This document shows, in pieces, positions 9,120 through 17,610 of a DNA stretch of 64,000 nucleotides (the first letter of the stretch is position 1; each line of letters opens with the position of its first letter). The DNA lies in NCBI GenBank assembly GCA_031290985.1, contig JARLJW010000053.1:32306-96305 (forward strand), read 5' to 3'. The position numbers and the translations under genes are program-made. This stretch comes from Verrucomicrobiia bacterium (GTDB taxonomy: Bacteria; Verrucomicrobiota; Verrucomicrobiia; Limisphaerales; UBA11358). Under the pieces are notes generated by a model, which worked only from the letters and a program-made list of their open reading frames with translations, was not told the origin of the DNA and did no database searches.

Positions 9120-10292
9120 ATGCGCGAAAAATTTGTCGTCTGGGCGGAAGCCTTGGAAACGTTTTTCCTCGAAGTTATTTTTGAGGAGCGACGCGATTAC
9201 AAGGCCAACCTCACGCGCGCCCTGCTCTTCTTCTTTTCCAAAATTTACCAGGTGGTCGTGACGGTTCACCGCTGGCTGATCAATGTCCGCATCCTGCGCG
9301 ACAAGACGCTGGGGATCCAGGTCATCACCGTCGGCAACCTGACAGTGGGCGGCACGGGCAAGACGCCGGTGGTGGAAAAGTTTGCGCGGGAGCTGCAAAA
9401 TGCCGGGCGCAAGGTGGCCATCCTCTCGCGCGGCTACCGCTCGAAGCCCACCCCGTTGCACCGGCGGATCATGAACAAGATCCTGCTGCGCGACGACCAG
9501 ACCCCGCCCCGCGTCGTGTCCGACGGCAAATCGCTGCTGCTGGATTCCGAGATGGCCGGCGACGAGCCGTACATGCTCGCGTCCAACCTGAAAGATGTCG
9601 TGGTGCTGGTGGACAAGGACCGCGTGAAGAGCGGCCGCTATGCGGTTGAAAAATTTGGCTGCGACACGCTGCTGCTCGACGACGGTTTCCAATACTGGCG
9701 GCTGCGCGGCCGCCGGCATGACGTGGTGCTGATCGACCGCCAGCAGCCGTTCGGCAACGAGCATCTGTTTCCCCGTGGCACGCTGCGGGAGCCGCCCTCG
9801 CATCTGGCGCGCGCCAATACGATCTTCATCACCAAGAGCGACCGCAACACGCACGAACTCCGCGCCCGCATCACGAAGCTGAACCCGACCGCCGCGATCA
9901 TCGAGTGCGTGCACAGCCCGATGTATTTCGAGGACGTGTTCACGGGCGAGCGCAAAGGGCTGGACTTCCTGCGGGGCCAGAAGGTCGCCTCGCTGAGCGG
10001 CATCGCGCAGCCGGAAGGTTTTGAGCAAAGCCTGGTGAAGCTCGGCAGTGAACTGGTCTATTCCAAGCGCTTCGCGGATCATCACCGGTTTTCCCAGCAG
10101 GAAATCCTGAACGCCATCAACCGCGCCAAGAAACGGCGGGCGGACATCATCGTCACCACGCAAAAAGACGCCGTGCGTTTTCCCAAGATCGACCGGCGCG
10201 ACCTGCCGTTTTATTTCATGCGCGTCGAGATCAAGATCGTGGACGGCGCGGACGGCTTTGAGGATTGTGTGCGTAAAATCTGTTTCCGGTGA
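9120..10292 (+). CDS. lpxK: Tetraacyldisaccharide 4'-kinase LpxK
   Basis: The 390-residue protein phosphorylates the 4' position of the lipid A disaccharide at the inner membrane. It shows the N-terminal hydrophobic helix and the P-loop [16 protein letters not shown] (about residue 72). [31 protein letters not shown] and FPRGTLREP motifs are typical of LpxK. It is the first of three overlapping outer-membrane lipid genes; its TGA overlaps the ATG of the next. Length is slightly longer than the 330-350 residues common in proteobacteria because of an N-terminal extension and an insert near 110-130. Confidence 0.93.
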   Translation: MREKFVVWAEALETFFLEVIFEERRDYKANLTRALLFFFSKIYQVVVTVHRWLINVRILRDKTLGIQVITVGNLTVGGTGKTPVVEKFARELQNAGRKVAILSRGYRSKPTPLHRRIMNKILLRDDQTPPRVVSDGKSLLLDSEMAGDEPYMLASNLKDVVVLVDKDRVKSGRYAVEKFGCDTLLLDDGFQYWRLRGRRHDVVLIDRQQPFGNEHLFPRGTLREPPSHLARANTIFITKSDRNTHELRARITKLNPTAAIIECVHSPMYFEDVFTGERKGLDFLRGQKVASLSGIAQPEGFEQSLVKLGSELVYSKRFADHHRFSQQEILNAINRAKKRRADIIVTTQKDAVRFPKIDRRDLPFYFMRVEIKIVDGADGFEDCVRKICFR

Positions 10293-11221
10293 TGAACACG
10301 TTGATTTACTGGGCGGCGCGCTTGGCGGTGGCGGTGATCCAGAGGCTGCCGCTGCTCCTGGTCGCCCGCCTTGGGCGCGGCTTCGGGGCCGTCGCCGGCC
10401 GGCTCGCGGGACGCTATCGCCGCCTGGCGATTGAAAGCCTCACGCTGTGTTTCCCGGAAAAAAGCGACCGGGAAATCCGGCAAATCGCCGGGGAAACGTT
10501 CCGGCGCCTCGGTGAAAACTACGCCTGCGCCATCCGGACAGCCGCCATGAGTCCCGCGGAATTGAAGCCGCACTTTGAATGCGTCGGCGCGGAAAAGATC
10601 GGCAAATTCCAGCCGGATGCCGGGCCGCAAAACCGGATTGTGGCCATCGGGCATTTTGGAAATTTCGAGCTGTACGCGCATATCGGCCAGTTCTTGCCGG
10701 GATTTCAATGCGGCGCCACCTATCGCGGCTTGAACCAGCCCGGGCTGAACCGAATTTTGGTTTCATTGCGCAACCGCGCCGACTGCCGGTTCTTTGAACG
10801 GCGCGCCGACATCACCGCGCTCAAGGAGGCGATGCGCGGCACCGGTTTGCTGCTGGGATTGCTGGCCGACCAGCATGGGGTCACCGGCATGCGGCTGCCG
10901 TTCTTTGGCCGCGAATGTTCCACCTCCATCGCCCCCGCAGTTTTTGCGCTCCGGTACGGCTGCCCGCTGCATACCGCCATTTGTTACCGGGTCGGCCTGG
11001 GTCGCTGGCGCATTGAAATGGGTGATGAAATTCCCACGCACATCCAGGGTCAACCGCGTTCCGTGGCCGAGATCACGATGGAGGTGAACCGCGAATTTGA
11101 AAAAGCCATCCGGCGCGACCCGGCCAACTGGTTCTGGGTGCATCGCCGCTGGAAACCGCCCGGCCGGCGAGTCAAACGGATGCTCAACGGCAAAATGGCC
11201 ATCTCCGAAAGCCCGGTGTGA
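10292..11221 (+). CDS. lpxL: Lipid A acyltransferase, LpxL/HtrB family
   Basis: The 309-residue protein has an N-terminal membrane segment. The catalytic H-x4-E motif is in AIGHFGNFELYA, followed by the family-typical Y/F-RGLNQPGLNRIL, LLADQHG and PFFGRECSTSIAPAVFALR segments. Members transfer a secondary acyl chain to Kdo2-lipid IVA or its analogue. The ATG at 10292 overlaps the lpxK stop (TGATG), so translation is coupled. A GTG three bases earlier is a possible alternative. Which acyl chain and position are used cannot be told from sequence. Confidence 0.88.
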   Translation: MNTLIYWAARLAVAVIQRLPLLLVARLGRGFGAVAGRLAGRYRRLAIESLTLCFPEKSDREIRQIAGETFRRLGENYACAIRTAAMSPAELKPHFECVGAEKIGKFQPDAGPQNRIVAIGHFGNFELYAHIGQFLPGFQCGATYRGLNQPGLNRILVSLRNRADCRFFERRADITALKEAMRGTGLLLGLLADQHGVTGMRLPFFGRECSTSIAPAVFALRYGCPLHTAICYRVGLGRWRIEMGDEIPTHIQGQPRSVAEITMEVNREFEKAIRRDPANWFWVHRRWKPPGRRVKRMLNGKMAISESPV

Positions 11222-12324
11222 AAACCCGCGTTCCAGCCAAGCTCGACCCGCCGCGCCGCATCCTGGTGCGCGGCGTCAACTGGCTGGGCGATGCCGTGCT
11301 GACCACGCCGGCCCTGCTGCGGCTGCGTGAACATTTTCCCGGCGCGCACATCACGTTGTTTTGTCCGGACAAGCTCAAGGAGTTGTGGTGGCAGCATCCG
11401 GCCATCAGCGAAATCATCGCCTTTGAGAGTAGAGCGGCCGCGTGGGTCACCGGCCGCGTGTTGCGGACCGGGAAATTCGACCTGGCACTGGTGTTGCCGA
11501 ATTCGCCGCGCTCGGCCATGGAGGTTTTCTTCGCGCGCATTCCGGCACGCATCGGTTATGCCCGGCCATGGCGGAATTTTTTCCTGACGCAAACCGTTGC
11601 TCCCCGCGCCGGAGCCGTCCCGATGCACAAGCGGACGGAAGCGGAAATCAAGGGCTTGATCGCAGGTCGGCCCGCCGCGCGCGTCCCCTACCCTGCCAGC
11701 GCGCACCAAATCCATGAGTATCTCCATCTCACCGCCGCGCTGGGTGCGAATCCGGCTGCGCTCGCTCCGCAACTGACGGTGACGCCGGAAGAGGTTGCGG
11801 CGGTGAAGAAAAAATTCGGGCTGGAGGCGCTTTCACGGCCCGTTTTTGGTTTGAACCCCGGAGCGGAATACGGCCCGGCCAAGCGCTGGCCGGCGGAAAA
11901 ATTCAGCGCCGCCGCCAAGGAAATCCAGACACGCACAAATTGTCTCTGGCTCATCTTCGGAGGAAAGAATGATGTGACGCCGGCCACCCGGATTGGCCAG
12001 GGCATCGAGCATCAAAATCTTGCGGGCAAAACCTCGTTGCGCGAATTGATGGCGCTGCTCAAGCTCTGCCGCGTCCTGTTGACGAACGACACCGGCCCGA
12101 TGCATGTCGCCGCCGCGCTGGGAACGCCGGTCGTTGTTCCCTTCGGCAGCACCTCGCCGGAACTCACCGGGCCGGTTTCAGCAGATGGAGTCCGCCACCA
12201 GATCATCAAATCGGACGCGCCTTGCTCGCCCTGCTTTCTCCGCGAATGCCCCATTGATTTCCGCTGCCTGAACGGCATCAGCAGCGGGCAGGTTGCCGCC
12301 ACGGTTTTGCAGGCCGTCGGCTGA
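11218..12324 (+). CDS. Glycosyltransferase family 9 (lipopolysaccharide heptosyltransferase II-like)
   Basis: The 368-residue protein begins RILVRGVNWLGDAVLTTPALLRLRE, the hallmark of WaaF/GT9. It contains FGLNPGAEYGPAKRWP and the C-terminal LLTNDTGPMHVAAALGTPVVVPFGSTSPELTGP nucleotide-sugar site. It adds ADP-heptose or a related sugar to the LPS inner core on the cytoplasmic side. The GTG start overlaps the previous stop (GTGTGA). Membership in the lpxK-lpxL operon supports a core-oligosaccharide role. The donor sugar is unproven. Confidence 0.88.
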   Translation: MKTRVPAKLDPPRRILVRGVNWLGDAVLTTPALLRLREHFPGAHITLFCPDKLKELWWQHPAISEIIAFESRAAAWVTGRVLRTGKFDLALVLPNSPRSAMEVFFARIPARIGYARPWRNFFLTQTVAPRAGAVPMHKRTEAEIKGLIAGRPAARVPYPASAHQIHEYLHLTAALGANPAALAPQLTVTPEEVAAVKKKFGLEALSRPVFGLNPGAEYGPAKRWPAEKFSAAAKEIQTRTNCLWLIFGGKNDVTPATRIGQGIEHQNLAGKTSLRELMALLKLCRVLLTNDTGPMHVAAALGTPVVVPFGSTSPELTGPVSADGVRHQIIKSDAPCSPCFLRECPIDFRCLNGISSGQVAATVLQAVG

Positions 12325-12352
12325 TACTTTTCCCCCGCCAAAAACTTTTCCC

Positions 12353-12390
12353 TTGACGCGGCGGCCTGACTGTCCTAGTGTCATAGGACA
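12353..12390 (+). promoter_or_regulatory. Promoter with palindromic GntR (YtrA-type) operator
   Basis: TTGACG (12353-12358) and TAGTGT (12376-12381) lie 17 bases apart. The -10 is inside a perfect inverted repeat TGTCCTA-N6-TAGGACA (12371-12390). The gene immediately downstream encodes a GntR-family repressor, so autorepression by occlusion of the -10 box is likely. Confidence 0.7.
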
Positions 12391-12399
12391 GTCGGCGTT

Positions 12400-12801
12400 A
12401 TGATATTTCAGATCGATTTCAAGTCCGGCACACCGGTTTACCTGCAACTGGTGGAGCAGATCCGCCATGCCGCCGCCTCGGGCGGGCTGCGCACGGGCGA
12501 ACCGCTGCCCTCCATCCGGCCGCTGGCCGAGGAATTGCGCGTGAACCGCAACACCATCGCCAAGGCCTATGCGGAACTGGAAAGCCAGGGGGTCATCGAA
12601 ACCGTTCCCGGCAAGGGCTGCTTCCTCAAGGCGGTCGGTTCCCCGCTCACCAAAACCGCGCGCAACGACCTGCTCGTCCAGGAGATCGACCGCGCCGTGG
12701 TCGCCGCGCACCACCTGCAGATCACGGATGACGAACTGCTCGCGCTCGTAAAAAAGCGCCTGGAAACCTTCGAGCGCAAAAACCACGCCGCCCGCGATTA
12801 A
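12400..12801 (+). CDS. GntR-family regulator, YtrA subfamily
   Basis: The 133-residue protein has the GntR winged helix (PVYLQLVEQIRHAAASGGLRTGEPLPSIRPLAEELRVNRNTIAKAYAELESQGVIETVPGKGCFL). Only a short C-terminal helix pair follows, the YtrA arrangement. These repressors usually sit at the head of an ABC transporter operon, exactly as here: the ATPase starts 15 bases downstream. The ATG is 9 bases after the palindromic operator. The inducer is unknown; family precedents respond to cell-envelope-active compounds. Confidence 0.9.
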   Translation: MIFQIDFKSGTPVYLQLVEQIRHAAASGGLRTGEPLPSIRPLAEELRVNRNTIAKAYAELESQGVIETVPGKGCFLKAVGSPLTKTARNDLLVQEIDRAVVAAHHLQITDDELLALVKKRLETFERKNHAARD

Positions 12802-12816
12802 CCCAGGAAACACCGC

Positions 12817-13722
12817 ATGAATACTGACGCCCCCGTGATCGAAATCCAAAACCTGGTGCGCCGTTACGGCAAACACGACGCCGTGGACGGCCTCTCCCTC
12901 GCAGTCCGTCCCGGCAAATGCTACGGCTTCTTCGGTCGCAACGGCGCGGGCAAGACCACGACGATCAAGTGCCTCTTGAACCTGCTCCGCCCCGATTCCG
13001 GCAACGTGCGCGTGTTCGGCCTCGACCCGCGCAAAAACGAAGTCACCATCAAATCGCGCATCGCCTACGTGCCCGACGTGGTGGCGTTTTATCCCTGGAT
13101 GAGCGTGCGCGACACGCTGGAATATCTCGCCTCGTTCCGCGAGAACTGGAACCAGGACATCGAAAAGGATTTGTTGAACCGTTTCCAGCTCGACCCCGCC
13201 AAGAAGACCACCAGCCTATCCAAGGGCCAGCGCACCCAACTGGCGCTCATCGGCGCCATCTGCCCGGAGCCGGAACTGCTGCTGCTCGACGAGCCGACCA
13301 GCGGCCTCGATCCGATCGTGCGGCGCGAGTTCATTGAGACCGTCATCGGCGCGTATCAATCCGGCGACCCCAACCGGCGCACGGTTTTTGTCTCCACCCA
13401 TCTCATCTCCGAATTCGAGGGCTTGATCGACGAGTTTACCATCATCGAACAGGGTCGCGAGCTGCTGACCATGGAAGCCGATGCCGCGCGCGACCGGTTC
13501 AAGAAAATCAACGCTCGCCTGCCGGAGGAAATCAAAATCAACCTGCCGGGAGCCTTGCGCGTGAAACGAAACGGGCGCGAACTGGAGATCCTGGCCAACG
13601 GCAACAGCGAGCAACTGCTCGCGGAACTCAAGGCGCACCAGCCGGAGGCATTAAAGATCGAGGCGCTGTCACTGGAGGAGATTTTCGTGGCCTCGGACAT
13701 CCTGAAAAAAGCCAACGCATGA
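12817..13722 (+). CDS. ABC transporter ATP-binding protein (YtrB-like)
   Basis: The 301-residue ATPase has Walker A GRNGAGKTTTIK, signature LSKGQRTQLALIG, Walker B ELLLLDEPTSGLDP and the H-loop in FVSTHLISEFE. After about residue 220 comes a C-terminal extension typical of ABC-2 exporters. AGGAAA precedes the ATG. Its last bases overlap the permease start (ATGA), so the two are translated together as an exporter or drug-resistance-type complex. The substrate cannot be deduced. Confidence 0.93.
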   Translation: MNTDAPVIEIQNLVRRYGKHDAVDGLSLAVRPGKCYGFFGRNGAGKTTTIKCLLNLLRPDSGNVRVFGLDPRKNEVTIKSRIAYVPDVVAFYPWMSVRDTLEYLASFRENWNQDIEKDLLNRFQLDPAKKTTSLSKGQRTQLALIGAICPEPELLLLDEPTSGLDPIVRREFIETVIGAYQSGDPNRRTVFVSTHLISEFEGLIDEFTIIEQGRELLTMEADAARDRFKKINARLPEEIKINLPGALRVKRNGRELEILANGNSEQLLAELKAHQPEALKIEALSLEEIFVASDILKKANA

Positions 13723-16493
13723 ACGCGCTTGTCAAAAAGGAAATCCGCCTGCTGCTGCCGAACTTCGGGTTCGCCTGCGTGCTGGCCCTGGCGGGTCTTT
13801 TTCCAAACCACGCGGACAGCCTGTTCAGCGGCATCGTTTATTTCATCGGCTGCATTTTTTGTCCGGCGGTCGTGGTCATGCTGGCGTTGAGTTCCTTTGG
13901 CAGCGAGGTGGGTTCGGGGACTTTTTCCAACCTGCTCGCCCAGCCGGTTTCCCGCGTGAAAATCTGGGAGACAAAAATCACGCTGCTGGCGGCCGCCTTG
14001 CTGGCCGTCGCATTTTTGTGGCTGATGGCATTTGTCGCCAGTGGATTTCACGGCAATCAGAACCACGGTTTCAATGACTGGCTGGACCTGCTCGCCTTCG
14101 TCATCGTGTTTGGCCTGGTCATTTTTTCCGGCGGGTTGTGGACGGTGTTGCTGCTGCGACAGGTGGCGGCGGCCTTCTGGTTCACGCTGCTCGTCCCCGG
14201 TGCGCTGCTCGTGATCCTGGCCGCGCTATTCAGCGAACAGGATGGCAATTTGTTTGCCGGCCTGATCATCAGCGTCCTTGGCCTGTATAGTCTCGCGGGG
14301 GTTTTCTTTGCGCGCTGGCTGTTCCTGCGGGCGCAGGATTTGCAGTGGTCGGGCGGCAACATCGTGCTGCCGGAACTGGACGGGCTGGCACGGTTCCGGC
14401 CGGCGGCGGGTGTACGGCGTGAATGGTGTCCACGGCCGGCCTTATGGTGGAAGGAATTCATGCTGCACCAGTCGCAACTGATCATGGCCTTCGCGCTCGC
14501 CCTGTTGCACCTCGGCGTGCTCGCGGCGCGGCACTTCCTCAACCTGGCCAAGTCGCCGGATTTGAAATTCGTCCTCGAAATTTTCTGGGGCCTGTGGCTC
14601 GTGATGCCGTTGCTCATCGGCTGCGCCGCGGTGGCGGAGGAGCGCAAGCTGGGCACGCTGGAAGGCCAGCTCTGCCTGCCGGTGCGCCGCTGGACGCAGT
14701 TCGGCATCAAATTCACCGTTGCGCTGGGTTTGGCCCTGGTGCTGGGCGCAGCGATGCCGCTCTTATTTGAAGGATCGCGCATTGTACCGGGCCCACCGCT
14801 CTCCATTGCGGCAATGCAAAACGGCTGGTTGAACCAGCTTTCCACTTGGCAGGTTTTCATCTGGAACTGCATAATGGCGGTCAATCTTTCCCTGCCCGTA
14901 CTGGTGTTTGTTTTTGTCGCAGCGACCACTTGTGCAATTTCGTTTTATGTCTCCACGCTCGCCCGGAACACGCTGCAATCGCTGGCCCCGGCGGTGTTAG
15001 GCATCATGCTCGCGGCAACGTTGTTGGGCATGGCCGGGCAGTCATGGAGCCAGATACATGACTTTTTGTGGAGCGGGCCGCTGCCCTACTTTATTGGCAT
15101 CCCCATCATGGCGTTGACGCTGCTGCTGCTCTCGTTCAGAAATTTCCAGCAGGCCCGCACAAGTCTGCGCATGGGTTGGACCAATTTGGCGGTCCTGACC
15201 GGCGCGCTGGTTCTGGCCGGGGTCATGACTTCGGCGATCTATCATCGGTTCTGGGAAAAGCTTACGCCTTTTGAGCCCGCGCACGGCGCGGCACGGCTGA
15301 AACTCGCCAACCCGCCGCAAGCCAGGCTCAATGTGTGGTGGGCAGAAACCACCGTCCATCTGCCGGATGGGAAAACATGGACGGCCCAGTTTGCGTCCAA
15401 GCGGAACCTCCCCGCACCCATGGCACAATTGTTCGGCAGCTACCAAGTCGCTTTGGAGGACAAAAAGTTATTCAACGGGTCAAACTGGGTGGACATCAGA
15501 CATTACAGCAAGGAGTTGATTGGCACCAAGACCGACGGGACACTCTGGATTTCCGAGGCACCGATGTCGGCGACCAGACTGAGCAACGGGACTCAGAAAA
15601 TTGATGAGCAGAAGATGAGAAATCTGGTGCAATTCGGCTCGGAAACCAACTGGCGCACCGTATTGCCGGAGTATCGTTCCGCCTTGCTCGTAAAGAATGA
15701 TGGAACACTTTGGCGGTTGGGAACAAACTGGCGGTTGGCAACACACCGGGTCAATGAAAAATGGCCAGAGCTGCGGAGCTTCACGCCCTACCGGCTCGGG
15801 ACCGAATCTGACTGGTTGGGTGGTAGCCTGGACTATTCCCAATTCACCCTCCAAAAGACCAATGGCAGCATCTGGATTTCGCTCAACGACCACAGTCATA
15901 CCAACGGGTTGAAGGTGCTGGAACTCGAACTGGGCTTTGCCATGGTGCAACTCTACGACGGCGCACATGGCAAATACCGGAGCCTCTCCCAAATCACCCA
16001 TGGATTACCATTCAAGGTCGGCATCCTGGAGGACGGGACTTTCCGTATCTGGGCGGACATGCGTCTAGGCGGGAAGCGGAGAACCTATGACTGGGCGCCT
16101 GCTGATTTGCAAATTGGCAGTTCAACGAATTGGCTGGCCCTGGCCGGCGGCAACGAAAAAATTGTCACGCTCAAGGACGATGGCACGCTATGGCTCTGGG
16201 ACTTTCGTGACCGCTCCAATCGCGGCTGGGACGAGGCGTGGTCGGAGCAAGACACAGTCAAGATCGTCCCCACCCGCCTGGGTTCCTGCTCGGACTGGAT
16301 TGCGATTTCTGGGAGCAGCGAAAGCGTGGTCGCCCTGGCCGCCGACGGCAGCCTGTGGTTTTGGCCGTTGTACCGGCCCGAGAATTTTAATAATAACCAC
16401 GGCGATCAGCCCGATCAGCCCGATATTCAGCCGTGGCTGGACTTCTCCCGCAAGCCGCAGTTGCTCGGCAATGTTTTCGCCGAAGGCCGTTGA
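13719..16493 (+). CDS. ABC-2 permease fused to an RCC1-like repeat domain
   Basis: The 924-residue protein starts as a membrane permease. Two blocks of about six hydrophobic segments (residues 15-220 and 245-510) flank a cytosolic stretch containing WWKEFMLHQSQL and EERKLGTLEGQLCLPVRR. A final helix (about 485-510) leads to a roughly 400-residue domain with repeated DGTLW motifs (DGTLWISE, DGTLWRLG, NGSIWISL, DGTFRIWA, DGTLWLWD, DGSLWFWP). This is the repeat pattern of an RCC1-type beta-propeller, probably extracytoplasmic. Permeases of this operon type normally lack such a domain. The frame is continuous, so this is a real fusion, not two genes. Confidence 0.85.
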   Translation: MNALVKKEIRLLLPNFGFACVLALAGLFPNHADSLFSGIVYFIGCIFCPAVVVMLALSSFGSEVGSGTFSNLLAQPVSRVKIWETKITLLAAALLAVAFLWLMAFVASGFHGNQNHGFNDWLDLLAFVIVFGLVIFSGGLWTVLLLRQVAAAFWFTLLVPGALLVILAALFSEQDGNLFAGLIISVLGLYSLAGVFFARWLFLRAQDLQWSGGNIVLPELDGLARFRPAAGVRREWCPRPALWWKEFMLHQSQLIMAFALALLHLGVLAARHFLNLAKSPDLKFVLEIFWGLWLVMPLLIGCAAVAEERKLGTLEGQLCLPVRRWTQFGIKFTVALGLALVLGAAMPLLFEGSRIVPGPPLSIAAMQNGWLNQLSTWQVFIWNCIMAVNLSLPVLVFVFVAATTCAISFYVSTLARNTLQSLAPAVLGIMLAATLLGMAGQSWSQIHDFLWSGPLPYFIGIPIMALTLLLLSFRNFQQARTSLRMGWTNLAVLTGALVLAGVMTSAIYHRFWEKLTPFEPAHGAARLKLANPPQARLNVWWAETTVHLPDGKTWTAQFASKRNLPAPMAQLFGSYQVALEDKKLFNGSNWVDIRHYSKELIGTKTDGTLWISEAPMSATRLSNGTQKIDEQKMRNLVQFGSETNWRTVLPEYRSALLVKNDGTLWRLGTNWRLATHRVNEKWPELRSFTPYRLGTESDWLGGSLDYSQFTLQKTNGSIWISLNDHSHTNGLKVLELELGFAMVQLYDGAHGKYRSLSQITHGLPFKVGILEDGTFRIWADMRLGGKRRTYDWAPADLQIGSSTNWLALAGGNEKIVTLKDDGTLWLWDFRDRSNRGWDEAWSEQDTVKIVPTRLGSCSDWIAISGSSESVVALAADGSLWFWPLYRPENFNNNHGDQPDQPDIQPWLDFSRKPQLLGNVFAEGR

Positions 16494-16538
16494 AGCAAAT
16501 TCTTTGTATCGGCACGGCTCCGTGGTAGTTTTTGCGCC

Positions 16539-16589
16539 GTGAAAACGGTCACCCAGCTCACCAAACAGTTCGTCGCGCCAGGGGCGTAG
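16539..16589 (+). pseudogene. Possible duplicated start of cysE (fossil)
   Basis: A short frame, GTG to TAG, encodes VKTVTQLTKQFVAPGA. The true cysE start at 17611 reads VQLTVTQLTDQLVAS. Over 33 bases (16545-16577 against 17623-17655) I count about 26 identical. It suggests that the 5' end of cysE was once here and was duplicated or separated by insertion of the GT25 gene and the repeat element. Confidence 0.4.
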
Positions 16590-16612
16590 ACAATGTGCCA
16601 CCGTGGCCCAGG

Positions 16613-17407
16613 ATGCAAATTTTTGTCATCAATCTAGACCAGAAACCCGGGCGTTGGCAGCGCATGGCGGGGCTGCTGGCGGGGCTGCCATTCCACCGCA
16701 TCGCCGCAGTGGATGGCAAAGCGATCGACGGGCCGGAGCAAAGTTCCCGGCCTTTCCCGGGGATATTGTCGCGCTATCATCAGGCCTGCATCCTCAGCCA
16801 CCGGGCGGCGTTGCAAGCGTTGCTGGCGGGCGCCGACCGTTATGGTTGTGTGCTGGAGGACGATGTTTTCATCAGCCCCGATTTCCCCAAGTTCATCCGC
16901 GACGAGACCTGGATCCCCCCGGGTTGTGACCTGGTAAAAATTGAGACCACGACGCGGCCGGTTTGGTTCACCGGCCGGCACATCGCCTGCCGAAACCGGC
17001 GGGCCATACGCCTGCATTCGCTGCATCTGGGGGCGGCCGGCTACATCGTCAGCCGCCGGGGAGCGGAAATCCTGCTGGAAATGACCGTCGGACCGGATCG
17101 CGCGATTGATCGCATCCTGTTTGGAAAGGCAGGGCGGGAACGATTGCACCCGGTGTACCAACTGATGCCGGCGTTGTGCATCCAAGGGAACCACCGGGGT
17201 GACGGGATGACCTTTCCGGACATGGAAAGCTCCATTGACCACACCGCGCCATTGCCCGTCGCTCCAAAACCCGCGCCATTACGAAAGCCATTGCCGGCCA
17301 AAGTGAAGCGGGAGTTGCTGCGCCCCTTTCAACAGCTCCAGGCCGCGACCAAAACCGCGGGTCTGCGGTTAAAGAGCCTCCGGCGCGAAGGCGTGCCATT
17401 TGTCTGA
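16613..17407 (+). CDS. Glycosyltransferase family 25
   Basis: The 264-residue protein starts MQIFVINLDQKPGRWQRM, the canonical GT25 beginning. It contains GCVLEDDVFISPDF (the E-D-D sugar-nucleotide/metal site), SLHLGAAGYIVSRRGAEILL and a C-terminal basic region. GT25 enzymes add galactose or glucose to LPS or capsule precursors. The ATG at 16613 is chosen because the family starts at the MxIFVINLD strand. The gene stands alone between the ABC operon and cysE. The acceptor is unknown. Confidence 0.88.
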   Translation: MQIFVINLDQKPGRWQRMAGLLAGLPFHRIAAVDGKAIDGPEQSSRPFPGILSRYHQACILSHRAALQALLAGADRYGCVLEDDVFISPDFPKFIRDETWIPPGCDLVKIETTTRPVWFTGRHIACRNRRAIRLHSLHLGAAGYIVSRRGAEILLEMTVGPDRAIDRILFGKAGRERLHPVYQLMPALCIQGNHRGDGMTFPDMESSIDHTAPLPVAPKPAPLRKPLPAKVKRELLRPFQQLQAATKTAGLRLKSLRREGVPFV

Positions 17408-17411
17408 GGCG

Positions 17412-17547
17412 GGGTGCATCTTGACCTCGTCCTGGTTCGGAGTTCCGCCTTTAGGCGGTTCGGGTGATATGACGCGCCGGGCCGCCTAAAGGCGGAACTC
17501 CAAACGGGCAGACGCCCCGCTTTTAACGACAATGTCGAGATGCACCC
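17412..17547. repeat. MITE-like palindromic element, family A
   Basis: Outer inverted repeats GGGTGCATCTTGAC (17412-17425) and GTCGAGATGCACCC (17534-17547) enclose inner 20-bp perfect inverted repeats, 17439-17458 and 17482-17501, with GGAGTTCCGCC...GGCGG sequence. Related copies lie at about 53659-53720 (right half only) and 61742-61812 (inner palindrome). No transposase is encoded. Confidence 0.8.
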
Positions 17548-17610
17548 TCTGATCCGGGCCGGGCTTCCAAGCGCTTGCGTTTCAGATTTTGCTGCGGAAT
17601 ACTGCGGGCT

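Noticed and set aside
8583..10163. Long minus-strand frame opposite the hypothetical gene and lpxK
   Set aside because: The plus strand encodes a clear LpxK. The antisense frame shows no family features.
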